Positions 16,669 through 27,190 of a stretch of 35,228 bases of DNA are shown here, one piece after another; position 1 is the stretch's first letter, and each line of letters opens with the position of its first letter. This DNA is from Synechococcaceae cyanobacterium SM2_3_1 (lineage in GTDB: Bacteria > Cyanobacteriota > Cyanobacteriia > Thermostichales > Thermostichaceae), in the NCBI GenBank assembly GCA_012030715.1, contig JAAUUJ010000026.1:1-35228 (forward strand), written 5' to 3'. A model generated the notes under the pieces. That model made no database searches, was not told the origin of the DNA, and saw nothing but the letters and a program-made list of their open reading frames with translations. A program made the translations under genes and the position numbers.

Positions 16669-19600
16669 ATGATCATTGCACCGTTCCTCGATAATGAACC
16701 TGAAAGGCTTCAGTGCTTACTGGATAGCCACATTCTGGACACAGGCCCCGAGACAGACTTTGACGATATCACGCTTCTGGCAAGCTTCGTCTGTCAAACG
16801 CCGATTGCACTGATCAGCCTCATTGATCGAAATCGCCAATGGTTTAAATCCAAAGTGGGCCTGGAGGTAAGTGAAACATCCCGAGATATAGCCTTTTGTG
16901 CTCATGCGATTCTGCAGCGACAGGTATTCATTATTCCTGACACGCTTCTTGATCAACGCTTTGCAGATAATCCCCTGGTTACAGGAGCCCCTTGCATTCG
17001 CTTTTATGCTGGTATTCCGTTGCTATCTCCTGAGGGTTACGCTTTGGGGACCCTTTGTGTGATTGATCGGGTTCCCAGGGAACTCAATGCTGAGCAGATC
17101 AAACACTTAAAGGCACTAGGACGACAGGCTGAGCGCCTGATCAACTCCCGTCCATCCACTCCCTTACCTGAGTCCCAGAACCCTACCCTGACTCCAGCAA
17201 CCTGGAAAAAGTCAAGATCATTTTTTCCAAAACTCGTGCTTGCCTTTGGGATAGCTGCTTCTGTATTTATTGGATCAACTCTGGGAGTCTCATATTATAT
17301 CGACAAACAAGTCGAATCTCTCAAAACAGAAGCACCTGCCAAGTTTGTTCCTCTAGATCAGATCCAACGTCTTACAAAAATATTTTCAATAGCTGGCCTG
17401 GGCATAGAGCTGCTAATTTTAGGTCTAGCAACCTCCTGGATTTATCGTGATCACCACTACAGTCAACGTATTGAATTAAGCCTTGCACAACAGAACAACT
17501 TAAGCTCAGCAATTCTTGAGGAAACGGACTCCTTGATCTTGATTCTTGATCTACAGGGAAAGATTAGTAGTTGTAACCGTGCCTGTGAACGATTGATGGG
17601 CTATTCAACTGACGAGATGAAGGGTCGATATATGTGGGATGTGTTGGAGCTACAAGAGAATGGAGCTATACAGGGAGGCATAGAAGATCTTCTCTCTAAG
17701 CACCGGAGTCTGATCCAACTAGAGATAACCTGTCATGATCGCAGCGGCAATCCACACCTGATCAAGTGGATCTATAGCCTGCTTGCAGATCAAGATAATC
17801 AACCTCGATTTATTGTAGCTACAGGCACAGATTTAACAGATCAAAAGGCAAATGAAAAGTATTTTATTGAGGCTGAAGAACGCTATCGCAGCATCTTTAT
17901 GAATGCAATTGAGGGGATCTATCAAAGCACTGAAGACGGCAGATTTATAAGTGTTAATCAGGCAATGGCCGATATTTTAGGATATGAATCTCCCGAAGAA
18001 ATTCTTCTCTATATCTCAGATATTCGCCAGCAGCTCTATGTCTATCCTCTACAGCGAGAGATCTTGATCAAACTTCTGAATGACAATGGAGAAGTCAAGG
18101 GATTTGAGACTCAGATTTACAGACAAGATGGAAGCATTGTTTGGGTGCGTGAAAATGCTCGTCTGATTTTTAGCAAAGAAGGCAATGAAGTATGTTTTGA
18201 AGGTTCAGTCGAAGATATTACTGATCGCAAGCTAGCCGAAGCAAATCAACAAAAGTTTGCTGCGCTGATTGAAAATAGCTCTGAGTTCATCGCGATGATC
18301 AGTCTGGAAGGGCAATTCATCTATCTTAATAAGTCGGGTCAAGATCTGGTGGGAATTAAAAGCTTAGAGGAAGCGGCTTCCTATCATATTCTCAGTTGTT
18401 TTTCTCAACATCATCTGTCATTTTTTAAGCAAGTAGTGCTTAATCATGTCCAGGAAGAAGGAGCATGGGAAGGGGAACTCCAGTTCCGTCATTTCCAGAC
18501 AGGAGAGGCGATAGATGTCTATCTATCAATGTTCGTGGTGAAAGATCCTCAGACTCAGGAATCTCTATGCCTTGCCACTGTAACCCGTGATATTCGTGAA
18601 CGGAAAAAAGCAGAAAGGGCTCTAAAAGAGTCTGCAGAGAACCTCAGGAGTCTAATTGATAATTCTTCCGATTGTATTTGTCAGCTTGATCTTGCGGGTC
18701 GAGTCTTATTTATGAATAAAGGTGGAATTAAAATATATGAGCTTCAGGATAAAAATGAGTCTATAGTCCTGGGGCATTACTGTGGGTTCAGAGTTGAGGA
18801 AAGTTGTTACCAGCACCTTAATAAAAGTCTTCTGAACGCCAGACAGGGAGAGACGGTCAAAGTTGCCTTCACTTCTAGAAGCTTTCAAGGCAGGCTTTTA
18901 CGATGGGATGGACATCTTGCACCCATTAAAAATCAGGATGAAACCGTAGAAAGTATCCTGATGGTTGTGCGATGCGTAAACGAGAACTATCTAGCAGATC
19001 TTCGTCAAAAGGTACAATATAAGATTGCTCAGGTTCTGACTTACTGCGATACCTTTGAGGAAGCTGCATATGAGGTTTTAGAGCTTATTTGTGAAAGCTT
19101 TGAATGGAGCTATGGGGAACTATGGAAAAGCAGAGGGGAAAGGGTAGAGTTACACCTAGTCAGCACCTGTAACACTAAGTTTCATACTATTCCCTTGGCC
19201 ACTCGAGAAAACAGTATAGGTCACTCCGTTGCTCAGATGGTCAGCTACAGTCAATCTTGTTTATGGCTAACAGCACATCCTGATCATGATTTAGATGCTC
19301 CAGGATCCTTGATGGATAATCTACATATCCAGCAGTTATTTGCCGCTCCAATTCTACGAGGACAGAATAGTCTTGGGTGTTTTATTTTAGGCGGAGAGCA
19401 TATACAGAGCCGAGATCCTGACTTTCAAGACATGATGTCTGCAATCGGACAGCAAATTGGTCAGTACCTGGAGCGACTTAAGGCAGAATCAGATCTGCGG
19501 CAACAAAACCTGCAATTACAACTGCTTTCCGATATTGCTTTCAGAATTCGTCAATCCCTGGATATCGATCAAATTCTAAACACAGCTGTCCAGGAAATTC

Positions 19601-22029
19601 GAAGCTTACTATCTACAAACAGGGTGATTATTTATCGCTTTCTAGCAGATTGGGGAGGGGAAGTCGTTGTAGAGTCCGTTGAGGAAGGATGGCTATCTGC
19701 CCAGGGAGCTAATATTACAGATACCTGTTTTCGCGATGGCTACTGGAAACTATATCAACAAGGGAAAATCCAAATTACTGAGGATGTGTTTTCGGCGGAT
19801 CTATCTGCATGTCACCTTGAATTGCTGCTCAGCTTTCAGGTACGGGCAAGCCTTGCAGTTCCCATTATTGCAGGGGGAGATCTCTGGGGATTACTGATTG
19901 CTCATCACTGTTCGCACCCGCGACGATGGCAGCCCTATGAAGTGGATCTTCTCTCTCAACTTGCCGATCAGGTAGGTATTGCGATAGCTCAAGCAAAACT
20001 CTTGGATCAGGAAAAACAGCAAAGGGAACAGCTATTAGCCCAGAATATTTCTCTGGAAGAAGCACGCCGCCTGGCGGAAGAAGCTACAGAAACCAAAAGT
20101 GCTTTCCTGGCAACAATGAGTCATGAAATTCGTACACCCATGAACGCAGTCATTGGGATGACAGGATTATTGCTTAACACTGATCTTAATACCCAGCAAC
20201 GAGATTTTGTTGAGACGATCCGCAGTAGTGGCGACAATTTACTTACTCTCATTAATGATATTCTTGATTTTTCAAAATTGGAAGCTGGTGAAACAGAACT
20301 GGAAAACCTGGAATTTAACCTGGGTCATTGCCTAGAGGAAATTGCAGATCTTTTTGCTGTTTCAGCTCAACATAAAGGTCTAGAACTTGTTGTATTTATT
20401 GATCCAGAAGTGCCCAGATTAGTTCAGGGAGACATCAGCAGATTACGCCAGATTCTGACCAATCTGGTTGGTAATGCAGTCAAATTCACTGCGGCTGGGG
20501 AAGTGGTATTACAGGCAACATTAGAATCAAGGTTAGATCATATCGCCTTGATTCGTTTCCATGTGAAAGATACAGGGATCGGGATTCCCCTTGATGTACA
20601 GCATCGCCTCTTTAACCCTTTCACTCAGGTTGATGCATCCACTACACGGAAATATGGTGGAACAGGTCTAGGTCTTGCTATCTGCAAACAACTGGTTGAG
20701 TTAATGGGAGGTCAAATTGGAGTAGTCAGTCAACCTCAGATCGGCTCAGAATTTTGGTTTTCTCTCCCTCTCGAAGAACAATTCTCACCGGAGGAGCCTG
20801 CTCTCAACACTATCCAGACACTGACTGGGTTAAAAATTCTAATCGTTGATGATAATGCAACCAATCGGCAAATTATTCGGCACCAGGCGATCTCATGGAA
20901 AATGCTCCCAGATGAAGTAGACAATGCTGAAGACGGCTACCGACAATTAAAGCAAGCTGCTGCTGAAGGAACTCCTTATGATCTGGCTATTCTCGATATG
21001 CAAATGCCTGAAGTTGATGGAGAAATGATGGGGCGACAGATTCTGGCTGATCCTGAACTGGCAACAACAAAACTGGTGATGATGACGTCCATGAACCAAG
21101 CTGGGATGCATAAGCGTCTTCTCGATTTGGGATTTTCCTCCTATCTTGTTAAGCCTGTTAAGCAGTCAAGGCTTTATAATTGCCTACTGGAAATGTTTAA
21201 TCCCTCCCTTCGTAAAGTGAGAACAACGGGTATCTACCCTCAACTGCCAGAGCTTTCGCTAACCCAATCCCAGATTAGTTCTGCCAAGATCCTGGTGGTT
21301 GACGATAATCCGGTCAACCTGAAAGTGGCTATTCATCAATTGCGAAACCTGGGCTTCCTGGCTGATTCTGCGGCAAATGGACAGGAGGCTCTGGACTTGC
21401 TGGAGCAGGTTGACTATCAGATCATTCTCATGGACTGCCATATGCCCGTCCTGGATGGCTATGAAGCTTCACGTCAGATCCGCTCCCAGGAACTGACTCA
21501 GCATCCGGTGATTATTGCCATGACCGCCAACGCCATGAGCGAGGATCGAGAAAAATGTTTGGCAGCAGGAATGGATGACTACCTCAGCAAGCCTGTACAT
21601 CAGTCAGATCTTGCGGATAAACTCACCTACTGGCTGGGTCAAGCTCAATCACAGGTAACGGTTGAGGTACTTGGGTCTTCTCCGCCGGTTGCGACAGCCA
21701 CCTCCTTGATCGATTGGGACTATCTCTATCAACTATCTGGGGGAGATGATTCGTTTGAATCTGAGATCCTGAACACCTGCCTGGAGAGCCTGGGCGATCA
21801 TCTTCAGATTCTCAAAGCGGCCATTGAACAACAACAACTGCATCTCATCGAAACTGAAGCCCATCTGATTAAAGGTTCTTCAGCGAGTGCAGGCCTACGA
21901 GATATTGAGGCGGCTGCCACACTGCTGGAACGTCAAGCTCGGTTGCAACAGCTTTCCCAGCCTGAAAGTTTATTAGCCCAGATCGAGGCTGCCTTTACTC
22001 AGGTTAAAGACATGCTAGGCTCACGGTAG
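16669..22029 (+). CDS. Hybrid sensor kinase with cyanobacteriochrome GAF, REC-REC-Hpt output
   Basis: This 1786-residue multidomain protein has, in order: GAF (about 15-155), two membrane helices (about 188-211 and 237-259), four PAS units (about 278-394, 404-521, 529-645, 657-774), GAF (787-941), a bilin-type GAF (951-1111), HisKA with SHEIRTP His1152, HATPase_c (1255-1371), receiver 1 (Asp1443), receiver 2 (Asp1589) and Hpt with AHLIKGSS His1732. The bilin-type GAF has the canonical Cys-His ([11 protein letters not shown], Cys1048) and a DTCF motif (Cys1020) exactly 28 residues earlier. This is the spacing of the dual-Cys DXCF cyanobacteriochromes such as TePixJ, which sense blue light. All catalytic boxes look intact. 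It sits between the STAS and REC-PP2C genes, which suggests it drives that module. Light sensing is inference. Confidence 0.9.
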   Translation: MIIAPFLDNEPERLQCLLDSHILDTGPETDFDDITLLASFVCQTPIALISLIDRNRQWFKSKVGLEVSETSRDIAFCAHAILQRQVFIIPDTLLDQRFADNPLVTGAPCIRFYAGIPLLSPEGYALGTLCVIDRVPRELNAEQIKHLKALGRQAERLINSRPSTPLPESQNPTLTPATWKKSRSFFPKLVLAFGIAASVFIGSTLGVSYYIDKQVESLKTEAPAKFVPLDQIQRLTKIFSIAGLGIELLILGLATSWIYRDHHYSQRIELSLAQQNNLSSAILEETDSLILILDLQGKISSCNRACERLMGYSTDEMKGRYMWDVLELQENGAIQGGIEDLLSKHRSLIQLEITCHDRSGNPHLIKWIYSLLADQDNQPRFIVATGTDLTDQKANEKYFIEAEERYRSIFMNAIEGIYQSTEDGRFISVNQAMADILGYESPEEILLYISDIRQQLYVYPLQREILIKLLNDNGEVKGFETQIYRQDGSIVWVRENARLIFSKEGNEVCFEGSVEDITDRKLAEANQQKFAALIENSSEFIAMISLEGQFIYLNKSGQDLVGIKSLEEAASYHILSCFSQHHLSFFKQVVLNHVQEEGAWEGELQFRHFQTGEAIDVYLSMFVVKDPQTQESLCLATVTRDIRERKKAERALKESAENLRSLIDNSSDCICQLDLAGRVLFMNKGGIKIYELQDKNESIVLGHYCGFRVEESCYQHLNKSLLNARQGETVKVAFTSRSFQGRLLRWDGHLAPIKNQDETVESILMVVRCVNENYLADLRQKVQYKIAQVLTYCDTFEEAAYEVLELICESFEWSYGELWKSRGERVELHLVSTCNTKFHTIPLATRENSIGHSVAQMVSYSQSCLWLTAHPDHDLDAPGSLMDNLHIQQLFAAPILRGQNSLGCFILGGEHIQSRDPDFQDMMSAIGQQIGQYLERLKAESDLRQQNLQLQLLSDIAFRIRQSLDIDQILNTAVQEIRSLLSTNRVIIYRFLADWGGEVVVESVEEGWLSAQGANITDTCFRDGYWKLYQQGKIQITEDVFSADLSACHLELLLSFQVRASLAVPIIAGGDLWGLLIAHHCSHPRRWQPYEVDLLSQLADQVGIAIAQAKLLDQEKQQREQLLAQNISLEEARRLAEEATETKSAFLATMSHEIRTPMNAVIGMTGLLLNTDLNTQQRDFVETIRSSGDNLLTLINDILDFSKLEAGETELENLEFNLGHCLEEIADLFAVSAQHKGLELVVFIDPEVPRLVQGDISRLRQILTNLVGNAVKFTAAGEVVLQATLESRLDHIALIRFHVKDTGIGIPLDVQHRLFNPFTQVDASTTRKYGGTGLGLAICKQLVELMGGQIGVVSQPQIGSEFWFSLPLEEQFSPEEPALNTIQTLTGLKILIVDDNATNRQIIRHQAISWKMLPDEVDNAEDGYRQLKQAAAEGTPYDLAILDMQMPEVDGEMMGRQILADPELATTKLVMMTSMNQAGMHKRLLDLGFSSYLVKPVKQSRLYNCLLEMFNPSLRKVRTTGIYPQLPELSLTQSQISSAKILVVDDNPVNLKVAIHQLRNLGFLADSAANGQEALDLLEQVDYQIILMDCHMPVLDGYEASRQIRSQELTQHPVIIAMTANAMSEDREKCLAAGMDDYLSKPVHQSDLADKLTYWLGQAQSQVTVEVLGSSPPVATATSLIDWDYLYQLSGGDDSFESEILNTCLESLGDHLQILKAAIEQQQLHLIETEAHLIKGSSASAGLRDIEAAATLLERQARLQQLSQPESLLAQIEAAFTQVKDMLGSR

Positions 22030-22136
22030 CGCCAGATCTGCAACCCATTAAAATTTATCCCCATCTTCACTCTTGATTGCTCCTGATGGAGTATGGATAG
22101 AGCAACTATCTTCAGCAAACCAGGCTTGATCAGTTC

Positions 22137-23301
22137 ATGAGCAGCACGCCCAACTCACTGCCCTCCAGCCACAAAATTCTGGTCATCGATGATGATCCGG
22201 TGATCGGATTGATCTTAAAGCGAACTTTACAGGAACAGGGATTTGAAGTAGTTATCACTCCCAATGGGCAAGCTGGTCTGAACTCCGCCAGGCTGTTACA
22301 TCCCGCTCTGATCATCTGTGATTGGATTATGCCAGGTCTGGATGGATTGGAGGTCTGTCGGCAAATCAAGGCGGATCCGACCCTCACGCACTACTTTTTT
22401 TATTTTGCTCACCAGCCGTTCAGAAGTGAAGGATCGGGTTGTGGGTCTGGATACAGGGGCTGATGACTTTTTATCTAAACCCATTGATGTGGCGGAACTG
22501 CAAGCCAGGGTACGCGCTGGATTAAGACTTTATCGGGTGACTCGGGAATTGCAGGAACAAAAGCAAAAACTGGAGTCTGAGCTGGCAGAGGCAGCTGAAT
22601 ATGTCCGTTCTTTACTCCCTTCTCCCCTCAACACTGAGAACGTTGTCATTAGCTCATGTTTTTTCCCTTCCAGCCAATTGGGGGGTGATTGTTTTGACTA
22701 TTATTGGCTAACCCCTGAAACTTTAATTATCTATCTTTTGGATGTTGCAGGACATGGAGTGAAAGCAGCTTTACTATCAGTCTCACTCCAAAATCTATTG
22801 CGGACCCAATCGCTTGGAAACGTTAACTTCGATCAGCCTACTGAAGTGCTTACAGCTCTCAACAAAGCCTTTGATATGGATAAAAACAATCAGCAATATT
22901 TTACTCTCTGGTACGGAGTTTACGATCTTTCCACTCGCCAATTAGCCTACGCCAGTGCAGGGCATCCACCTGCTTTACTGGTTCGCAACTCTTCTCCTTT
23001 ACTAGTTCAGCAACTGAAGACAAATGGAATGCCGATTGGTGTTTTTCCAGAAGCAGAGTATTCCAGTGCTCTTTGCACAATGCATTTTCAAGATAGCTTG
23101 TATTTGCTCAGTGATGGGATTTACGAGTTTACGCTTCAGGATGGTAATCTGTGGGACATTGATCAATTCAGCACTTTGCTCCTGAATGCTCATCAAGAAG
23201 GCTATACAGATCTGGAGGAGATCCTGGAGAAACTGGATCAGCTGAACTCAGGCGTACTAGAAGCTGATGATCGCTCTCTGGTAAAAGTACAGTTTTCTTA
23301 A
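22137..23301 (+). CDS. REC-PP2C (SpoIIE/RsbU-type) serine phosphatase, frameshifted by one extra T
   Basis: The receiver domain (about residues 12-125) has IDDD, phospho-acceptor Asp in LIICDWIMPGLDG and Lys in DDFLSKP. A coiled linker (RELQEQKQKLESELAEAAEYV) follows, then a PP2C-type phosphatase domain with metal ligands in LGGDCFDYY, LLDVAGHGVKAAL, SAGHPPALL, LYLLSDGIYE and the C-terminal DDRSLV. The frame is broken at a run of seven T (22395-22401). With six T it reads HYFFILLTSRSEVKDRVVGLDTGADD, as expected for a receiver, and the gene gives exactly 387 codons. The likely substrate is the phosphorylated STAS protein. Phosphorylation of the receiver by the upstream kinase's Hpt domain is the likely input. 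Confidence 0.88.
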
Positions 23302-23400
23302 CAACCGTTAACCCTGAGAAAGTGAAGTACCCACATCAGCCTTTAGCACTGGGGTTGAAGAAAGAATCCTCCCCAAAACTCAGGTGTTTTCTATCTCGCA

Positions 23401-23490
23401 CTCAATTGAGATTTAGCTGTTGCTCAGCATCCTCTAAGATCTGACTGTCATCATATAGACAGTTGAGGTAATAAATATATTTATCTCAAC
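23401..23490. promoter_or_regulatory. Cluster of inverted repeats before the secreted peptide gene
   Basis: Three symmetric elements lie within 90 bases upstream of the gene at 23515: the perfect palindrome CTCAATTGAG (23401-23410), ACTGTC...GACAGT (23444-23463), and GTTGAG...CTCAAC (23462-23490) around an AT-rich core TAATAAATATATTTA. The AT-rich core could hold the -10 region. Such a cluster suggests an operator, but no known consensus is recognised. Confidence 0.35.
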
Positions 23491-23514
23491 GCCTGCTTCA
23501 AGCGGAGGTTCATT

Positions 23515-23850
23515 ATGATCAACACACGTCACGTACCCATGCTTCTTTCTGCGCTGCTGCTTCTAGGCATGACAGCACCAATGGCTCAAGCTAGACCCAG
23601 TGCACTGCAGGAAGAAATTTATCAGGCCCGGATCCAACAAGGCAAAGATGTCGATGTCGTCCGTCTACGGGGTTTCTCCGAAGATAATGCTGTTGAGAAT
23701 CTGGCCGCCTACTCTGATATCGATCAGGTCAATTCTGAAGTCGACGAGAATCTTGTTGCTTCTCCAGTATCAGATTCTCCCGCCTCACCAATGACGGAAG
23801 CCCCTCTTCTAGAGATCCGGGCTGACAGTGAGCCCAATTCCCGCCGCTAG
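23515..23850 (+). CDS. Small secreted hypothetical protein
   Basis: This 111-residue protein starts at ATG 23515 behind GGAGG (23504-23508). The signal peptide (MINTRHVPMLLSALLLLGMTAPMAQA) has a clear AQA cleavage site near residue 26. The mature part is about 85 residues, acidic, Asp/Ser/Pro-rich and low in complexity at its C-terminus (ASPVSDSPASPMTEAP). I recognise no domain. It ends before a terminator and so forms a single-gene unit with its own structured promoter region. Confidence 0.7.
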   Translation: MINTRHVPMLLSALLLLGMTAPMAQARPSALQEEIYQARIQQGKDVDVVRLRGFSEDNAVENLAAYSDIDQVNSEVDENLVASPVSDSPASPMTEAPLLEIRADSEPNSRR

Positions 23851-23917
23851 TTCCCTGTTAAGTGAGCGACTGACGAGATGCCTTGAGATTGACTGGTCAC
23901 TGTCCTGAACTGTAGCC

Positions 23918-23945
23918 CACCTCCTCCTGCAGGGGGTGTTTTTTT
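23918..23945 (+). terminator. Rho-independent terminator after the secreted peptide gene
   Basis: CACCTCC (23918-23924) pairs with GGGGGTG (23932-23938) around the loop TCCTGCA, with one G-T pair. It is followed by seven T (23939-23945). It lies about 70 bases past the stop codon and before the methyltransferase gene. Confidence 0.75.
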
Positions 23946-24029
23946 CGCTGTGAATAGCCGGGAGACGCGGATTACAATCCCTGAGTGCCTGAGTCATCCT
24001 GTTAGAGTAAGGTTGACCCTGAGATTCTC

Positions 24030-25031
24030 ATGATGACGCTTGCAGGTATGGGTTGGATTGCAGTTGTACTTGTGCTGACAGCGCTGACGGTTGGCTTGAT
24101 CGTGTATTTGAGATCGGCTCGCCAGTATCAATCTGGAGATACCGTGGCCACTGCCTATGATCAATGGACTGAAGATGGCATCCTTGAGTACTACTGGGGA
24201 GAACACATCCACCTGGGCCATTATGGCTCGCCTCCTTACCGCAAAGCGTTTCTGCAGGCGAAAACTGATTTTGTACATGAAATGGTGCGCTGGGGTGGGT
24301 TAGAGCAGCTTCCCCCCAAGACAACGGTGCTGGATGTGGGCTGTGGCATTGGTGGAAGTAGCCGCATTCTGGCCCGAGATTATGGATTTTCGGTGACAGG
24401 GATCACGATTAGTCCCCAGCAGGTGCGCCGCGCCCAAGAGCTGACTCCAGTAGATCTGGATGTTACCTTCGCGGTGGATGACGCCATGGCTCTCTCCTTT
24501 GCGGACGCCAGCTTTGATGTGGTCTGGTCGATTGAAGCGGGTCCCCACATGCCTGACAAGGCTATATTTGCCCGTGAATTGCTGCGAGTGCTCAAGCCCG
24601 GGGGCATTCTGGTGGTGGCGGACTGGAATCAGCGCGATGATCGACACCATCCCCTGAATACCTGGGAGCGCCCTGTCATGAAACAACTTCTGGATCAGTG
24701 GTCTCACCCTGCTTTTGCCAGTATCGAAGGGTTTTCAGAGACGCTGGCAGCCACAGGTTGGGTGGTAGGAGAGGTAAGAACTGCCGATTGGACAAAAGAA
24801 ACGCTGCCCTCCTGGATTGATACCATCTGGCAGGGAGTGATCCGTCCTCAGGGGTGGATGCAGTTTGGCATCTCTGGCTTTCTCAAGTCTGTGCGCGAAG
24901 TGCCCACGATCCTGCTGATGCGGCTGGCCTTTGGCACAGGACTCTGTCGGTTTGGCATGTTTCAGGCAGTGAGGACCGAATCCGTTGTGGACATCCAGCA
25001 ACCCATGCCTGCAGCTGTGGGACAAGAGTAG
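24030..25031 (+). CDS. 2-methyl-6-phytyl-1,4-benzoquinone methyltransferase (MPBQ/MSBQ MT)
   Basis: This 333-residue protein has an N-terminal membrane anchor (WIAVVLVLTALTVGLIVYL), then a class I SAM-dependent methyltransferase domain with motif I VLDVGCGIGGSS. Segments such as YDQWTEDGILEYYWGEHIH, GHYG, ITISPQQVRRAQELTP, WSIEAGPHMPDKA and ADWNQRDDR closely match what I remember of Synechocystis Sll0418, the cyanobacterial VTE3-type enzyme. That enzyme methylates MPBQ in tocopherol synthesis and the solanesyl analogue for plastoquinone. Start may be ATG 24030 or 24033. It lies between a terminator and the msrP gene on the same strand. Confidence 0.9.
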   Translation: MMTLAGMGWIAVVLVLTALTVGLIVYLRSARQYQSGDTVATAYDQWTEDGILEYYWGEHIHLGHYGSPPYRKAFLQAKTDFVHEMVRWGGLEQLPPKTTVLDVGCGIGGSSRILARDYGFSVTGITISPQQVRRAQELTPVDLDVTFAVDDAMALSFADASFDVVWSIEAGPHMPDKAIFARELLRVLKPGGILVVADWNQRDDRHHPLNTWERPVMKQLLDQWSHPAFASIEGFSETLAATGWVVGEVRTADWTKETLPSWIDTIWQGVIRPQGWMQFGISGFLKSVREVPTILLMRLAFGTGLCRFGMFQAVRTESVVDIQQPMPAAVGQE

Positions 25032-25127
25032 GTCAGGGGGGTGAGTCCTCGTCCTCAATTTTCCCTCTCAGCCTTTTCTTAGAGTTCCTGTTTAGATTGC
25101 AGGCATCTTTAGTGGGATCCCTGACTC

Positions 25128-26111
25128 ATGCCCTTGATTCGCATTCCCCCTTCCTGGCAACTGCCCGAAAAGCTGGTGACTCCAGAAGCTGATTACCTGC
25201 GGCGGCGACGGTTTCTCAAACAGATGATCGGAACAGGTCTGGGCATGGGTACTGCAACTCTACCTCTGTGGCAACAGCCTCATTCCTGGGCGGAAACCAG
25301 TTCAGCTCCGGCCATGGATCCGATCTTTAAAGAGGCACCCTCTGATCCCAAATTTCAGCAAGTGGATCGCCCGATCACCCTGGAAGAGATCGCCACGACC
25401 TACAACAACTTTTATGAGTTTGGCTACCCCAAAGATATTTGGAAAAAGGCACAGGTTCTACCCACTGACCCCTGGCAGGTCACGGTCTCGGGTCTGGTGA
25501 AGCAACCCCGTACCTATGATCTTGATGATTTGCACCAACGGTTCCCCTTAGAAGAACGCATCTACCGCTTTCGCTGTGTAGAAGCCTGGGCCATGGTGGT
25601 GCCCTGGATTGGGTTTGCGATGCGCCTGCTGATGGAAGATGTGGATCCCTTACCACAAGCCCGCTTTGTCAGGTTTACTTCCTTCTATGACCGCCAGATT
25701 ACGCCGGGTCCCCTCTGGCCTCCCTCTCTCCCCTGGCCCTATGTGGAGGGTTTACGCCTGGATGAGATGGCTAATGAACTCGCCTTTTTTGCCGTGGGTA
25801 TGTACGACAAGCCTTTACCCAAGCAGAATGGGGCTCCGATCCGGATGGTGATCCCCTGGAAGTATGGATTTAAGGGAGCCAAGTCCGTGGTCTCGATTGA
25901 ATTTGTGGCTGAGCAACCGGCCACCTTTTGGAATACCGTCTCTCCTCACCTGTATGGGTTTGAGTCCAACGTCAATCCTGCGGTTCCTCACCGCCGCTGG
26001 TCTCAGGAAACGGAGACAATGATCGGCCCTGGTCCTGAATCTGACTGGGAGCAGTATCCGACGCAGCTTTACAACGGCTATGAGGAGTATGTGGCGGATC
26101 TCTACCGCTAA
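25128..26111 (+). CDS. msrP: Methionine sulfoxide reductase catalytic subunit MsrP (YedY-type molybdoenzyme)
   Basis: This 327-residue protein has a twin-arginine signal (RRRRFLKQMIGTGLGMG) near residue 25 for folded export. Typical MsrP features are the Cys ligand to molybdopterin in YRFRCVEAWAMVVPW, the segments YEFGYPKDIW, DPWQVTVSGLV and VRFTSFYDR, and IPWKYGFKGAKSVVSIEF near the C-terminus. MsrP repairs oxidised methionine in periplasmic proteins. Its usual haem membrane partner MsrQ is not adjacent here. The neighbouring tocopherol/plastoquinone methyltransferase gene lies upstream on the same strand, both genes being linked to oxidative stress. Confidence 0.93.
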   Translation: MPLIRIPPSWQLPEKLVTPEADYLRRRRFLKQMIGTGLGMGTATLPLWQQPHSWAETSSAPAMDPIFKEAPSDPKFQQVDRPITLEEIATTYNNFYEFGYPKDIWKKAQVLPTDPWQVTVSGLVKQPRTYDLDDLHQRFPLEERIYRFRCVEAWAMVVPWIGFAMRLLMEDVDPLPQARFVRFTSFYDRQITPGPLWPPSLPWPYVEGLRLDEMANELAFFAVGMYDKPLPKQNGAPIRMVIPWKYGFKGAKSVVSIEFVAEQPATFWNTVSPHLYGFESNVNPAVPHRRWSQETETMIGPGPESDWEQYPTQLYNGYEEYVADLYR

Positions 26112-26229
26112 GGCGAGACAGGCGTTGTTGACCATCCTCAGGCAGGCCCAAATGTTTGTGGTGAGATCGATCACGCGAAGTCGCAAATCCCTGGGTTATG
26201 CTTGCACTGATTGATCATGCGGCACTAGT

Positions 26230-27183
26230 ATGACAGAGCCTCTGGCCATTGCCACCGTGGACCTGACCAAGCAATTTGACGAAGGGTACCTGGCGGTCAA
26301 TCAGGTCAATCTGCAGATCCAGCGCGGGGAAGTCTACGGGTTGATTGGACCGAATGGGGCTGGCAAGACCACCCTGATCCGAATGCTGGCGGCGGCAGAG
26401 GAGCCCACCACGGGATCGATTCATATCAACGGTGAGCCCTTTTTGCGGGGACAGGAGAACCCTGAGGTTAAACGTCAGATCGGCTTTCTCCCGGATGACT
26501 TTCCTCTCTATGAAGACTTATCAGTCTGGGCCTACCTGGACTATTTTGGTCGGCTTTACCACATGCGGGAGCCTCACCTGACTCAGCGGTTAGAAAGCAT
26601 TCTGGATCTGGTGCAGCTGGAAAATAAACGGGATAGTCTGATCGGCACCCTCTCGCGGGGAATGCAACAGCGTTTGAGTCTGGCCCGTAGTATTATTCAC
26701 TATCCGGCTCTGCTGCTGCTGGATGAGCCTGTGTCAGGTCTGGATCCGATGGCTCGAGTGCAGTTCCGCGATATTGTGCGAGTCCTCCACGAACAGGGCA
26801 TGACCATTCTGATTTCGTCTCATATCCTCAGTGATCTGGCGGAATTTTGTACCTCGATTGGGGTGATGGAGCAGGGAAGGCTGGTGGAGAGTTCCTCTCT
26901 CAAAGATCTCTACGACCGTCTCAGTGGGCAGCACTATCTCGTCTCCTGTTTGGGGAGTCTGGAAGATCTGCAGGTGGCATTGCGGGATCATCCTCAGGTC
27001 TTAAATTGCGAAGTTTTAACGGATAAGCAGAAGGTGCGGGTGGTTCTGGAGGGAGACTTGGAAGCGGCGGCGGCCCTGCTGCGTTCCTTGATCGAGTCCG
27101 GCATCGCGATTACAGAATTCTCTCGGAGTCAGGAAAGTTTAGAAAGTATCTTTCTGAAGTTAGGCCATCAACAAACCTCATGA
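26230..27183 (+). CDS. ABC transporter ATP-binding protein
   Basis: This 317-residue nucleotide-binding subunit has Walker A GPNGAGKTTLIRML, a Q-loop in IGFLPDDFPLYEDL, the signature LSRGMQQRLSLARS, Walker B ALLLLDEPVSGLDP, and a switch His in ILISSHILSDL. The C-terminal extension of about 90 residues is typical of the ABC-2 export type (CcmA/NatA-like). The permease gene starts eight bases downstream. The substrate is unknown. Confidence 0.93.
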   Translation: MTEPLAIATVDLTKQFDEGYLAVNQVNLQIQRGEVYGLIGPNGAGKTTLIRMLAAAEEPTTGSIHINGEPFLRGQENPEVKRQIGFLPDDFPLYEDLSVWAYLDYFGRLYHMREPHLTQRLESILDLVQLENKRDSLIGTLSRGMQQRLSLARSIIHYPALLLLDEPVSGLDPMARVQFRDIVRVLHEQGMTILISSHILSDLAEFCTSIGVMEQGRLVESSSLKDLYDRLSGQHYLVSCLGSLEDLQVALRDHPQVLNCEVLTDKQKVRVVLEGDLEAAAALLRSLIESGIAITEFSRSQESLESIFLKLGHQQTS

Positions 27184-27190
27184 GGCACTT

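Noticed and set aside
22395..22401. Programmed ribosomal frameshift at the T-run of the REC-PP2C gene
   Set aside because: Several unrelated genes here show similar homopolymer indels, so sequence error is simpler than programmed frameshifting.
22318..23301. PP2C domain as a separate gene starting within the receiver
   Set aside because: The receiver continues exactly across the T7 run when one T is removed, so it is one gene.
24300..24707. Minus-strand frames across the methyltransferase gene
   Set aside because: They are antisense to a strongly conserved protein and resemble no family.
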